NCBI GenBank assembly: GCA_034112285.1
Contig: JAWUVP010000043.1
Coordinates: 1-18,260, forward strand
Source of the DNA: JAWUVP01 sp034112285
Lineage (GTDB): Bacteria; Pseudomonadota; Gammaproteobacteria; JABDGN01
DNA length: 18,260 nt
Direction of reading: 5' to 3'
Both the position numbers and the translations under genes were made by a program. Positions within the stretch are counted from its first letter, which is position 1. Each line of letters starts with the position of its first letter. Positions 1 through 7,803 of this stretch are shown here, piece after piece. The notes below the pieces were generated by a model. It was not told where the DNA came from, did not search any database, and saw only the letters and a list, made by a program, of their open reading frames with translations.

Positions 1-225
1 GCTGCAAAAAAAGTAACAGCGAAAAAGCCAGTTTCTAAAAAATCTGCTGCAAAAAAAGTAACAGCGAAAAAGCCAGTGGCTAAAAAATCAGTTGCAAAAA
101 AAGTAACAGCGAAAAAGCCAGTTTCTAAAAAATCTGCTGCAAAAAAAGTAACAGCGAAAAAGCCAGTTTCTAAAAAATCTGCTGCAAAAAAAGTAACAGC
201 GAAAAAGCCAGTAGCTAAAAAATCA
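1..225 (+). repeat. Five in-frame 45-bp tandem repeats coding for the Lys/Ala tail
   Basis: Units lie at 1-45, 46-90, 91-135, 136-180 and 181-225, and the array may extend past the window edge. Each encodes a 15-residue unit such as AAKKVTAKKPVSKKS; the variants are mainly S/A and T/V exchanges at two positions. The units are nearly identical at DNA level: copies 1 and 4 look the same, and the others differ at a few bases around the GTTTCT/GTGGCT/GTAGCT codons. After 225 the pattern decays into diverged KKxxxKKP units up to about 300. Such near-identity suggests recent expansion or copy-number change by slippage or recombination. Confidence 0.97.
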
Positions 226-963
226 GTTGCAAAAAAAGCTATTGTTAAAAAAGTAACCGCGAAAAAGCCGGTTGCTAAAAAAACAACGGTTAAAAAGGCG
301 CCAGTACAAAAAACGGCTCCCAAGAAAGTTAGTGCTGCAAATAAAAAAAATGCAGTGAAATCAACCGCACCCAAAAATAAAAACAAGGAAACTAAGGTTA
401 CCATGACTAAGAAAGATGTTAATGTTAAATTGCCCAATGTGGCAAAGCCTGCGCCGAAAATGAGTAAGCAATCCGTTGCTGAAAAAGTTGAGCAGAAAAA
501 ATCCGCGCCTATGCCTATCGAAGAGACTTATACTACGCATGAGATCACGGGGCCTGTGCCGAGCATCGCTATTTATGTAGCAAAACCTGGCGAAGAGTAT
601 ATGTCGGAAGCTCAGCTAGATCATTTTCAAGAAGTATTAGTGGCTTGGCGTTTGCAAGTAATGGAAGGGGCCGATAAAACCGTCGGTCATTTACGTGACG
701 ACGCGGAAAATTATGCCGACCCTAACGATCGTGCCACGCAAGAAGAAGAGTTTAGTTTAGAATTACGTACTCGGGATCGTGAGCGTAAGCTATTGAAAAA
801 AATCGAAGGCTCTATCAAGCGCATCCGTGAAGATGATTTTGGTTATTGCAATGCGTGTGGCGTTGAAATTGGTTCGCCTCGTTTAGAAGTGCGTCCTACA
901 GCGACACTTTGCATTGATTGTAAAACAGTTGAAGAAATTCGCGAAAAACAAGTCACCCTATAA
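1..963 (+). CDS. dksA: DksA-type RNA polymerase-binding regulator with a lysine-rich N-terminal repeat tail (5' end cut by window)
   Basis: The frame is open from base 1, so the true start lies upstream; the GTG at 76 is only an internal valine codon in the repeats. Two parts are visible. Codons 1 to about 165 form a very basic Lys/Ala/Val/Pro tail, beginning with 15-residue units of the type AAKKVTAKKPVSKKS and resembling histone H1 tails. The rest is a full DksA core. It has the entry segment KPGEEYMSEAQL, the coiled-coil tip DPNDRA (the two Asp that reach into the RNA polymerase secondary channel in E. coli DksA), EEEFSLELRTRDRERK, and a four-cysteine zinc finger (Cys codons at 847, 856, 910, 919; C-x2-C-x17-C-x2-C). 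It ends in TVEEIREKQ, as in E. coli. In E. coli, DksA with ppGpp tunes rRNA and amino-acid promoters. The core identity is firm; the role of the tail is unknown, with non-specific DNA binding the simplest idea. Its TAA overlaps the start of the next gene. Confidence 0.93.
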   Translation, partial: AAKKVTAKKPVSKKSAAKKVTAKKPVAKKSVAKKVTAKKPVSKKSAAKKVTAKKPVSKKSAAKKVTAKKPVAKKSVAKKAIVKKVTAKKPVAKKTTVKKAPVQKTAPKKVSAANKKNAVKSTAPKNKNKETKVTMTKKDVNVKLPNVAKPAPKMSKQSVAEKVEQKKSAPMPIEETYTTHEITGPVPSIAIYVAKPGEEYMSEAQLDHFQEVLVAWRLQVMEGADKTVGHLRDDAENYADPNDRATQEEEFSLELRTRDRERKLLKKIEGSIKRIREDDFGYCNACGVEIGSPRLEVRPTATLCIDCKTVEEIREKQVTL

Positions 964-1646
964 TGCATGTCCTAGAAGCTATCAAAACGCGCGCCTCAAC
1001 CCGCGCGTTTTTAACTACCCCCGTTACTCAAGATACGCTTCACGAATTATTAAATACCGCCCGTTTTGCACCATCTGGCACTAACACGCAGCCCTGGCAA
1101 GTGGCTGTGGTAAATGGTGCGAGTAAGCAGCGGGTCTGCAATGCCATTGCTGCTGAGCATATTGCTGGCGAAGCGCAACGTCCAGATTATCAATATTACC
1201 CTAAAGAATGGTCCGAACCTTACAAATCACGTCGTTTTGCTTGCGGCATGGCTTTGTATGGAGCATTGGCTATTGAGCGCCAAGACAAAGCAGCGCGTCA
1301 AGCCATCTGGCTGCAAAATTATCATGCTTTCGGCGCCCCGGTGGTTTTATTTTTTTTCATAGATAAGCAAATGGAAAAAGGCAGCTGGTTTGATTACGGT
1401 ATGTTTTATCAAAATGTTATGCTGGCCGCAACAGGTTTGGGCTTAGCCACTTGCCCGCAAGCCGCTTTGGCCGAATATCCAGATGTGGTACGGGCTGAGT
1501 TAGGTGAGGCTTATGCGGATAAAATATTAGTATGTGGTATGGCGGTGGGATATCCAGAATCAACAGCGAGCATTAATCAGTATCGTACCGAACGTGCGCC
1601 GGTTAATGACTTCACACACTGGTTTTTAGATAAGGAATCCGCATGA
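963..1646 (+). CDS. Nitroreductase-family FMN-dependent oxidoreductase
   Basis: This 227-residue protein has the usual size and layout of the nitroreductase superfamily. The N-terminal TRASTRAF segment supplies the FMN-phosphate-binding Arg pattern. The APSGTNTQPWQ segment (around residues 37-47) is the family signature. The C-terminal half contains GLGLATCPQAAL and ILVCGMAVGYPE, which match the second FMN-contact region. These enzymes usually work as homodimers and move two electrons from NAD(P)H to nitro compounds, quinones or flavins; the substrate here cannot be told. It resembles the PnbA/NfsB-like branch. The ATG sits inside the dksA stop (TAATG) and the gene ends with an ATGA overlap into the next one, so the three genes are probably co-translated. 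No strong ribosome binding site precedes the start, which fits coupling to dksA. Confidence 0.9.
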   Translation: MHVLEAIKTRASTRAFLTTPVTQDTLHELLNTARFAPSGTNTQPWQVAVVNGASKQRVCNAIAAEHIAGEAQRPDYQYYPKEWSEPYKSRRFACGMALYGALAIERQDKAARQAIWLQNYHAFGAPVVLFFFIDKQMEKGSWFDYGMFYQNVMLAATGLGLATCPQAALAEYPDVVRAELGEAYADKILVCGMAVGYPESTASINQYRTERAPVNDFTHWFLDKESA

Positions 1647-1975
1647 GTACGTCACCTCGCAATCGTAACTCGGGCTTTTTTAAAGCTGTATTGATTATTT
1701 TAGTTGTCATTTTGTTATGGCATTTTGTGGGCCCCTTAGTGGGCATTGCCCTGGTACTAACCGGCGGCGCCTTTGCTTTTTTAGTCGGTTTGTTAGGCTT
1801 ACTTGCTTTAGGCACAATTTTGGGCGGAGTGCTCATTGGCGTGGGGACGATGGGATTTTTCGGCTTCATGATCGTATCCACCATCTTAGGTATTGCTTTA
1901 TTTCCATTATTATTACCCATCGTGCTCCCCATTATTATTATTTTGGTGATTGTGCGAGTATTAAGCACCCATTAA
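1643..1975 (+). CDS. Small glycine-rich multi-spanning membrane protein of unknown function
   Basis: I do not recognise this 110-residue protein. After a short basic N-terminus (RNRN, K14) almost the whole chain is hydrophobic. About four membrane segments can be drawn, roughly residues 13-38, 42-60, 62-82 and 84-107, rich in Gly, Leu, Ile and Val. It ends in a short polar tail (VRVLSTH). The basic start suggests the N-terminus stays in the cytoplasm. The gene overlaps the nitroreductase stop by four bases (ATGA), with AAGGA at 1632-1636 as a plausible ribosome binding site. It is therefore very likely real and co-expressed with the nitroreductase. The opposite-strand frame over the same bases (1612-1968) is a shadow. 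Confidence 0.75.
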   Translation: MSTSPRNRNSGFFKAVLIILVVILLWHFVGPLVGIALVLTGGAFAFLVGLLGLLALGTILGGVLIGVGTMGFFGFMIVSTILGIALFPLLLPIVLPIIIILVIVRVLSTH

Positions 1976-1991
1976 TCAACAGGAGTCGAAA

Positions 1992-2363
1992 ATGAAAAAA
2001 TTGGTCGTGGCAACTTTATGTGTTGCAAGCTTAGGTTTAACTGCGTGTTCAAAAGGACATTCACCTCAAAAACAATTTGTGGCAGTTTGTGATCGGTACG
2101 TTGCCGCAGGTGAAAAAATCAGCGCAGCGATGAATCAGGCCCAAGCGCAAAAACCAGGTGCTGGACAAAAAATGGCAGATGGCGCAGCATTAATGTTAGC
2201 CTTCCGAGAGCAAATTCAAAAGCCTTACGGTAAATGGGTTAAAGCCTGCTTCACCGGCGTGCCAACTAAAGGCCGCCCAGTGTGTACAGCATTAACAAAG
2301 TTAGTTTCTAAATCACAGTGTGGTAAAGAAACCGCTATTTCTTATAAAGCTTTAGCCAAATAA
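1992..2363 (+). CDS. Small predicted lipoprotein with four extra cysteines, unknown function
   Basis: This 123-residue protein starts with MKK, a hydrophobic stretch and the lipobox LTAC (residues 16-19). Signal peptidase II would cut before Cys19 and lipid would be attached there. Residue +2 is Ser, which by the E. coli rule favours the outer membrane. The mature part is about 104 residues and basic. It holds four more cysteines (in AVCDRY, KACFTG, PVCTAL and SQCGKE), which could form two disulphides in the periplasm. I recognise no family. An AGGAG at 1981-1985 precedes the ATG with good spacing. The gene follows the small membrane protein by 16 bases and probably belongs to the same transcript. 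Confidence 0.8.
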   Translation: MKKLVVATLCVASLGLTACSKGHSPQKQFVAVCDRYVAAGEKISAAMNQAQAQKPGAGQKMADGAALMLAFREQIQKPYGKWVKACFTGVPTKGRPVCTALTKLVSKSQCGKETAISYKALAK

Positions 2364-2545
2364 TAATGGCCCATGGATAACGTCTCCCCTTGCTATAGGG
2401 TGAGCTGTTACGGTGGCAAAAATAAAATATAGCGTTTGCGTCGTTTATTATAAGATTGACACATCGCGGCGACGAGCATTTTAGTCTTGCTAGCTCATTA
2501 AGTGAGGAAGTTTTACAAAGGAATCTGGCTTGCGCCGTGCTGCCT

Positions 2546-3811
2546 CTAAAGCCCTTTCGCGCCAATATCTCCGCGCCAGAATACACTTGGCCATGAAATT
2601 TTCTCTACTGCTGCATAGGCCTTCGCTTGTGCTGCTAACAAATCATCCCCTAATGCTGTCACACACAATACTCGCCCGCCATTAGTGAGCACTTTATCTT
2701 GCTTAAGCTGGGTACCTGCATGAAATACTTTTATATCACCGCCAACGTTATTTAGGCCAGCAATAACCTCACCTTTAGGATAGCTGGCAGGGTAATTGCG
2801 ACTAGCCATTATGACCCCCACCGCACTGCGAGAATCCCAACTAAGCTTGGCCTCTGCCAAATCACCCTTTGCACCTTGCATGCAAAGCTGTGCAAAGTCA
2901 CCATGCAAGCGCGACATAATGGGTTGCGTTTCAGGATCGCCAAAGCGACAATTAAATTCCAATACTTTAGGTCCATTTTTAGTGAGCATCATGCCAGCAT
3001 ATAAAAATCCGCTGTATGGCGTGCCTTGTGTAGCCATGCCGCTCAGCACGGGCTGCATCACTTGCTCTAACACCATTGTTTCAATTTCAGCGGTTGCCAT
3101 TGGTGCCGGTGAGTAAGCGCCCATGCCGCCGGTGTTGGGGCCTTTGTCGCCATCATCGCGTGCTTTATGATCTTGCGAGCTGGCCATGGGTACAATGGTC
3201 TTGCCATCTAACATGGCAATGTAGCTAAATTCTATACCGTCTAAAAATTCTTCAATGACCACTCGCGCGCCTGCGGCGCCAAATTTATTGTCGGCCAACA
3301 TGTCTTGCACGGCGGCTTCAGCTTCAGCAACCGTTTGCGCCACAATAACGCCTTTACCCGCGGCAAGCCCATCGGCCTTAACCACAATCGGTGCGCCGTG
3401 CTTAGCAATAAATGCCAGAGCAGGCTCAACCTCGGTAAAGCTTTCATAAAATGCGGTGGGAATGTTGTGCGTCACCATAAATTGTTTGCTAAACGTTTTT
3501 GAGGCTTCAAGTTGCGCACAGGCTTGGCTTGGGCCAAAAATGTTTAACCCTGCGGCTTGAAAGTAATCCACAACTCCAGCTGCCAAAGGCACTTCTGGCC
3601 CGACCACGGTGAGATCAATTTGATTTTTTTGTGCAAACGCCGCTAAATTTTCGATGTCAGTGGCTGCAATATTAATATTGGTTAAATTGTTTTCCAACGT
3701 CGTGCCGGCGTTGCCGGGTGCGACATACACTTGCTCGGCTTGTGATGCCTGGGCTAATTTCCATGCCAAGGCATGCTCACGACCACCTGAACCAATAACT
3801 AATATTTTCAT
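2546..3811 (-). CDS. purD: Phosphoribosylamine-glycine ligase (GAR synthetase)
   Basis: PurD joins glycine to 5-phosphoribosylamine using ATP, the second step of de novo purine synthesis in the cytoplasm. The 421-residue protein is full length. It shows the N-terminal VIGSGGREHALAWKL, then GPEVPLAAG, and the ATP-grasp parts KADGLAAGKGV, EEFLDGIEFS, QDHKARDDGDKGPNTGGMGA and LEFNCRFGDPETQ. The ATG at 3811 is preceded by an AGGA motif at good distance. It is convergent with the dksA cluster. In many gammaproteobacteria purD directly follows purH; here two unrelated genes lie between, so purD is either co-transcribed with them or has its own promoter in 3812-3906, where I see no convincing one. 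Confidence 0.98.
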   Translation of the reverse strand: MKILVIGSGGREHALAWKLAQASQAEQVYVAPGNAGTTLENNLTNINIAATDIENLAAFAQKNQIDLTVVGPEVPLAAGVVDYFQAAGLNIFGPSQACAQLEASKTFSKQFMVTHNIPTAFYESFTEVEPALAFIAKHGAPIVVKADGLAAGKGVIVAQTVAEAEAAVQDMLADNKFGAAGARVVIEEFLDGIEFSYIAMLDGKTIVPMASSQDHKARDDGDKGPNTGGMGAYSPAPMATAEIETMVLEQVMQPVLSGMATQGTPYSGFLYAGMMLTKNGPKVLEFNCRFGDPETQPIMSRLHGDFAQLCMQGAKGDLAEAKLSWDSRSAVGVIMASRNYPASYPKGEVIAGLNNVGGDIKVFHAGTQLKQDKVLTNGGRVLCVTALGDDLLAAQAKAYAAVEKISWPSVFWRGDIGAKGL

Positions 3812-3906
3812 AATCCTAGATTCCTCGCTTACTTAAAATTGAGCACAGTTTAGCAGGAATGGTCGCCTGGGTGTATGGCAAGCATAAAGAAAAATGTGTG
3901 GAGAAC

Positions 3907-5322
3907 TCAATCCTCTGTTGGGAAATCATATAGCCCGAACTCTTCCAGGCTTAGCCCAGACATGATGAAAACAACTAATGCCTTAAATGTGATATCGTCT
4001 TCTGTCGTTACGAGTTTGCCCCAATTAGATGAATTTAACAGTGTTAGCAATATGTCACTAAGAGGGTTAGATATTCCACCCGGCATACACACTGAAACGA
4101 CTTCTTTTAAATATTTTTTAGCATTTTCACTTGGCAAGTTAGCCTCGTCAGATAAAATTTTTCGCCGTATAAGCTCTAATTCTTGCAGTTGCGCTGAGTA
4201 CTTAAGGGAAAATAAATTGCCGCATAGATGCCTTATTATTGATAAAATTTGAGGTTGCAAATATACCGTTAAATCTGGAAGGGCGGCACTAGGTGGTTTA
4301 ACAGCGAACGCGAATACTAACAAATGGTCATAGTTTAGATGGCCAGCTTGTTGGGTGATTAATTTTTTCCAATTCAGATAGCAAGGTTGATTTAATTCTT
4401 GGATTAGTTTGTCTGTTCGAGCTGCTGGCTTTATTATTTTACGTGCTGAGCCAAAATAATTTTTAGCTTCACATATAACAATTAAATTTTGCAAATAAAG
4501 CGTTGCTTGAAATTCTGATAGTGCGGGCAGTTGTACTTTGCTAATACTGTCTTTTAAGGTCGCCAGTTTACTTTCGTTAGGATAGAGTTTAGCACTAACT
4601 TGCAAGAAAGGAGAAAGTGTCTTTATTATATCTAGTAGGTGTTTTTTTAAATAGCCATGAAAAATAACTGCGGGTTGGTTAAAAAAATGTTTTTGAAATG
4701 TTAAGATATCACTGTACGTCAAATGTTTGTCAACATGACTTTCATTAAGTTCACTTAGGGCTCTTGAGTGGCCAATGGTGGCTTCTAATACGTGGTATAA
4801 ATGTTCTAACTCTGTTGTTGCGGGTATAAATTTGCATCCACTGAATTCAATGTTTTTCTGATTGTCTGTGTTAGCACCAACCCATATAACATTGTCAGGA
4901 TTTTCTTTAGCGTAATGGTCACATTGCATTGAAATAATATGATTTAAATCAGTAGCATGATCAACTTTAATTTCTTCTAAGCGCTCTCCTTGAATAATAG
5001 AGTTTTCTAAATCAGGGAAGGCCGTTTTCAAATCAGCGTAAAGGGCCTCAACTTTAACTCGGTTTTTGGCCTTGGTTAAATCTTGTGATAGAAGCGGCGA
5101 GGCTAACACACACTTGATACCGCATTGAGCTAATATTTTAAACACTAATCGGAACCAGACCATATGAGGAATGACTAATGGTTCTGGTCGGTGAGAATTA
5201 AGATTCTTACAAACATAATGTGGTGATTTTAGAGAGGGAATTTGACATGCTCCAGCTTTAAAAAACAGCGTATCATCAATACTCCAAATTACCACGGTTG
5301 GTTTTTGCTGGTCTAGATACAT
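3907..5322 (-). CDS. Unknown protein: degenerate HAD-like domain plus two helical repeats (paralogue of 5386-7803)
   Basis: This 471-residue protein is not one I recognise. Residues about 8-185 show a HAD-phosphatase-like pattern: a hydrophobic strand VVIW, then SIDDTLF (14-20) where motif I should read DxDGT, so the catalytic nucleophile is Ser; a second strand CVLAS (71-75) like motif II; and VIWVGANTDN (145-154) like motif IV. Residues about 225-340 and 355-457 look like two copies of one helical repeat. Shared marks are a YL..L..IC / YL..V..VC helix (276-284 and 404-412) and NW.KL (317-321, 433-437). There is no signal peptide or membrane segment. The next gene upstream encodes a clear paralogue. 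The DNA is visibly more AT-rich than purD or purH, suggesting later acquisition. A perfect TATAAT lies upstream, so it may have its own promoter. Phosphatase activity is doubtful; a binding or scaffold role, or a secreted effector, are open guesses. Confidence 0.8.
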   Translation of the reverse strand: MYLDQQKPTVVIWSIDDTLFFKAGACQIPSLKSPHYVCKNLNSHRPEPLVIPHMVWFRLVFKILAQCGIKCVLASPLLSQDLTKAKNRVKVEALYADLKTAFPDLENSIIQGERLEEIKVDHATDLNHIISMQCDHYAKENPDNVIWVGANTDNQKNIEFSGCKFIPATTELEHLYHVLEATIGHSRALSELNESHVDKHLTYSDILTFQKHFFNQPAVIFHGYLKKHLLDIIKTLSPFLQVSAKLYPNESKLATLKDSISKVQLPALSEFQATLYLQNLIVICEAKNYFGSARKIIKPAARTDKLIQELNQPCYLNWKKLITQQAGHLNYDHLLVFAFAVKPPSAALPDLTVYLQPQILSIIRHLCGNLFSLKYSAQLQELELIRRKILSDEANLPSENAKKYLKEVVSVCMPGGISNPLSDILLTLLNSSNWGKLVTTEDDITFKALVVFIMSGLSLEEFGLYDFPTED

Positions 5323-5349
5323 TCTTATGGGCCTTTATTTGTTATGTTA

Positions 5350-5355
5350 ATTATA
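5350..5355 (-). promoter_or_regulatory. Possible -10 element for the 3907-5322 gene
   Basis: On the minus strand these bases read TATAAT, 27 bases before the ATG. No good -35 is seen at the expected place, so this is only a candidate. It lies in an AT-rich 15-mer (5342-5356) that matches 13 of 15 bases of the inverted-repeat arm near 13877. Confidence 0.35.
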
Positions 5356-5385
5356 ACCATATGGTGTCGACTAATCTTTACTTTT

Positions 5386-7803
5386 TTAAGTTGGGCGCCC
5401 TAAAATAGAAGGCTCAATTTGTTGAGTGGCGAAGGCATGTAAATCATAAAAATCAATGTAGGGTGGAGCCTGGTGAGTGGGAAGGGCGTATAAATTAGCA
5501 GAATCAATGAGCGGGGCATCGGTTATTAATTTCCGTAAGCGAGAGTGCACGGGTAAATTCAATGTTGCTAGCAATCGTAATGTTGCTAGATTAGGGCGAG
5601 AAGGCAACAACCCTCGTGCTTTAAACCCATTTCCTTCTTTAAAATCTGTTAGCGTTATATGAAGCTCACCTTTGCAAGCTAGGAAAAGTTTTATGAGTCG
5701 CTGCAAATAAATTGTTGCTCTTCGGATAGAGAGTTGCTCAGGTCTTTTTTCAAGTTGTTTCTCCATTAGTTGAAAATAATGAATTGCCTCTTCGCGGGGC
5801 GCTGAAATAAGCTGATTAACGATTGTAAATTTTAAAGCTGTTATTTGTTTTTTATCGACCGCTGGTGGTGGTGGAAAGGTGATGCCTTTTACGAAAAATT
5901 CTAAATCCGTACGTTCTAGTGTGTGATCATCTACCATGATTAGTTGTTTTATATTATTGTAGGCATCAAAATTTAGCAGTTTTAGCAGTTGAGTTATTAA
6001 TTTTTTAAGTATGCTGTTTGAATATTCAGCAGCAATTATTGGGAATACATAAAAATCTTTTAAACAATTAAGACAGATTACGATTTTTTCTAAATATGTT
6101 TTTGTAAGCTCTATTGTGAACAGAATGTCATTGTTTTCAATGTCTTTTAACAATTCTTTTAACTGCTTAAGTGTTCCACTGCCTGAGGTTGTAGGTGATG
6201 CGTTAATGAGGTGCAACACAAGCTTTCTTATTTGCCTTTGTAATATGTTGGGCGAGGCGGGGAGTGTCCATAAGTCACTTTCTTGGAATGAGCTTGGATT
6301 TTCTTTTTTTAATGCTCTTAAGCTGTTGAATTCCGGTTTATTTAGGTGTGACATAAGTGCGCTTAATTTAGCATCAACTGCTTTGTGATAGAGCTCGGAA
6401 CTAGTACTCTCTGCTGTTGAATAAGGCTTTGCACTGAAACAAATAATATCGTCCACTAGCTGACGAAAATATTTGACCATGTTTGTTTCAACCTCAATTA
6501 TAGACAGTAATGAAATGCGATCTCTTAATGTAGAGAGTCTTACATTTAGCTGGGACATTTCTGAACTTGTAAGGTTGATGAGCTGTAATATGGCCTCAAT
6601 TAATATTGCTTTTCGTCGTTCTTTTAGTCGTTTTTCTGATTCAGCTCTTAAATGGCTCTCTTTTAGATGATTTTCAGTTAAAGGAGACGCCTCCGATATT
6701 AATTTTCTCCATTTAGCATATTGCGGGAGATTCAGTTGCTTTATTAATTGCAATATTAAGGGTGGAGCAGTACTATTCTTTAGATTCCAACTTGTTGCGC
6801 ATAGCGTTACAAATGATTCTAAATGGTGGTTTGCTTCATCCTTAGAGAGGGTGGGCACCGCTGCTCTGACGAGCCGTCCTCTTATTAGTATTAATTCTCG
6901 ACGTACGTTGAGCTTATCAGTGATGCATAATCCTTTTATGAGCGGGGTTATAATGGCGTCTATATCCTCTACTTTGTAAGGACATTGCGAATAACTGGAG
7001 TCAAAGGGTTTTCGACTCGCCCTGAAGCGCTGATGGAATAATGCAATGTCTGCAGTCGTTAAATACGAATCACGTACACATAGATCGGCAGTTAGATTGC
7101 TTAACGCATCGGTCAGCCCCACACTGTTATGCAATACTCTAAACAAATCGTGTAGGTTGGGTTTATCGGTTACTTGAGTGAAGGTGTAATCTTCTGTTTT
7201 AACACCTTTCAGTGGGTCATTTTTTCCAACCCACGCTAGCTTACTGTTTGGGTGATTTCTTCTATAATAATCATAAAGAAATTCCTGGTATGATCTTTTA
7301 CCCATGAAATCATCTAATGAGAAAAAATTTTCAATGTCCTGAGGATATTCGAGTAAAGGTATGTCCAAGTTTGGAAAGGCATCGTTTAAATAAGTGTAAA
7401 GGGAGTCTGTAAGTGCACGATGGTCAGGTCGATTCTGGTAAAGTAAAAGTTGTGGTGCGCTGAGTACGCTAATAGCGCCACATTTTTTTAATACTCGTAA
7501 AGCGAGTCTGAGAGAGGTGTGTTGATGGATGACTTGCCGGGCTTGTTCATAAGTTCTTAATTCAAGATCTTCGCAAACATAGGTTCCTTGTTTTTCAAGG
7601 GTTTTGTTATTAAGTGCAGCTGTGCCAATATAGGCTGGGTTATTTCCTAGTGGAATCGGTGGGTTGGTTATGCCCCCCTCAAAGTCCCAGATGACAACAC
7701 AGGGTTGGCCCGCTTGCATTTCTATAAAACTAAAATCTAATTCAGGATTTGAAGGGACATCTATGCTGTCTAACGGTGTGGGCATGTTATCATTTGTCCG
7801 CAT
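5386..7803 (-). CDS. Unknown protein: degenerate HAD-like domain plus four helical repeats
   Basis: This 805-residue protein belongs to no family I recognise. Residues about 32-230 align with the N-terminal part of the 3907-5322 product: VVIWDFEGG versus VVIWSIDD, YVCEDL versus YVCKNL, an AFPNL/AFPDL segment, LAWVGKND versus VIWVGANT, and LHDLFRVLHNSVG versus LEHLYHVLEATIG. Here the HAD motif I keeps the first Asp (D40) but has Glu for the second and Gly for Thr. The rest divides into four diverged helical units, roughly 280-385, 395-515, 518-640 and 650-775. Three end in a basic helix of the kind KWRKLI (364-369), NNIKQLI (616-622) and SRLRKLI (754-760); the second unit has a weaker NSLRALK. 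There is a highly charged stretch at 385-398. There is no signal peptide. No clear ribosome binding site precedes the ATG at 7803; a second in-frame ATG at 7785 is possible. It lies 82 bases after purH on the same strand. Confidence 0.8.
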   Translation of the reverse strand: MRTNDNMPTPLDSIDVPSNPELDFSFIEMQAGQPCVVIWDFEGGITNPPIPLGNNPAYIGTAALNNKTLEKQGTYVCEDLELRTYEQARQVIHQHTSLRLALRVLKKCGAISVLSAPQLLLYQNRPDHRALTDSLYTYLNDAFPNLDIPLLEYPQDIENFFSLDDFMGKRSYQEFLYDYYRRNHPNSKLAWVGKNDPLKGVKTEDYTFTQVTDKPNLHDLFRVLHNSVGLTDALSNLTADLCVRDSYLTTADIALFHQRFRASRKPFDSSYSQCPYKVEDIDAIITPLIKGLCITDKLNVRRELILIRGRLVRAAVPTLSKDEANHHLESFVTLCATSWNLKNSTAPPLILQLIKQLNLPQYAKWRKLISEASPLTENHLKESHLRAESEKRLKERRKAILIEAILQLINLTSSEMSQLNVRLSTLRDRISLLSIIEVETNMVKYFRQLVDDIICFSAKPYSTAESTSSELYHKAVDAKLSALMSHLNKPEFNSLRALKKENPSSFQESDLWTLPASPNILQRQIRKLVLHLINASPTTSGSGTLKQLKELLKDIENNDILFTIELTKTYLEKIVICLNCLKDFYVFPIIAAEYSNSILKKLITQLLKLLNFDAYNNIKQLIMVDDHTLERTDLEFFVKGITFPPPPAVDKKQITALKFTIVNQLISAPREEAIHYFQLMEKQLEKRPEQLSIRRATIYLQRLIKLFLACKGELHITLTDFKEGNGFKARGLLPSRPNLATLRLLATLNLPVHSRLRKLITDAPLIDSANLYALPTHQAPPYIDFYDLHAFATQQIEPSILGRPT

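Noticed and set aside
1..225. Tandem array considered as CRISPR or minisatellite outside genes
   Set aside because: The units abut without spacers and stay in frame with the DksA core, so they are coding repeats.
2364..2545. Possible terminator between the convergent lipoprotein gene and purD
   Set aside because: I found only short stems (CTCA/TGAG, CCC/GGG) without T-runs; nothing firm enough to annotate.
2335..2586. Minus-strand frame of 83 codons between the lipoprotein gene and purD
   Set aside because: It overlaps the purD end in another frame and the lipoprotein end, and its protein has no recognisable pattern; it looks like a shadow.
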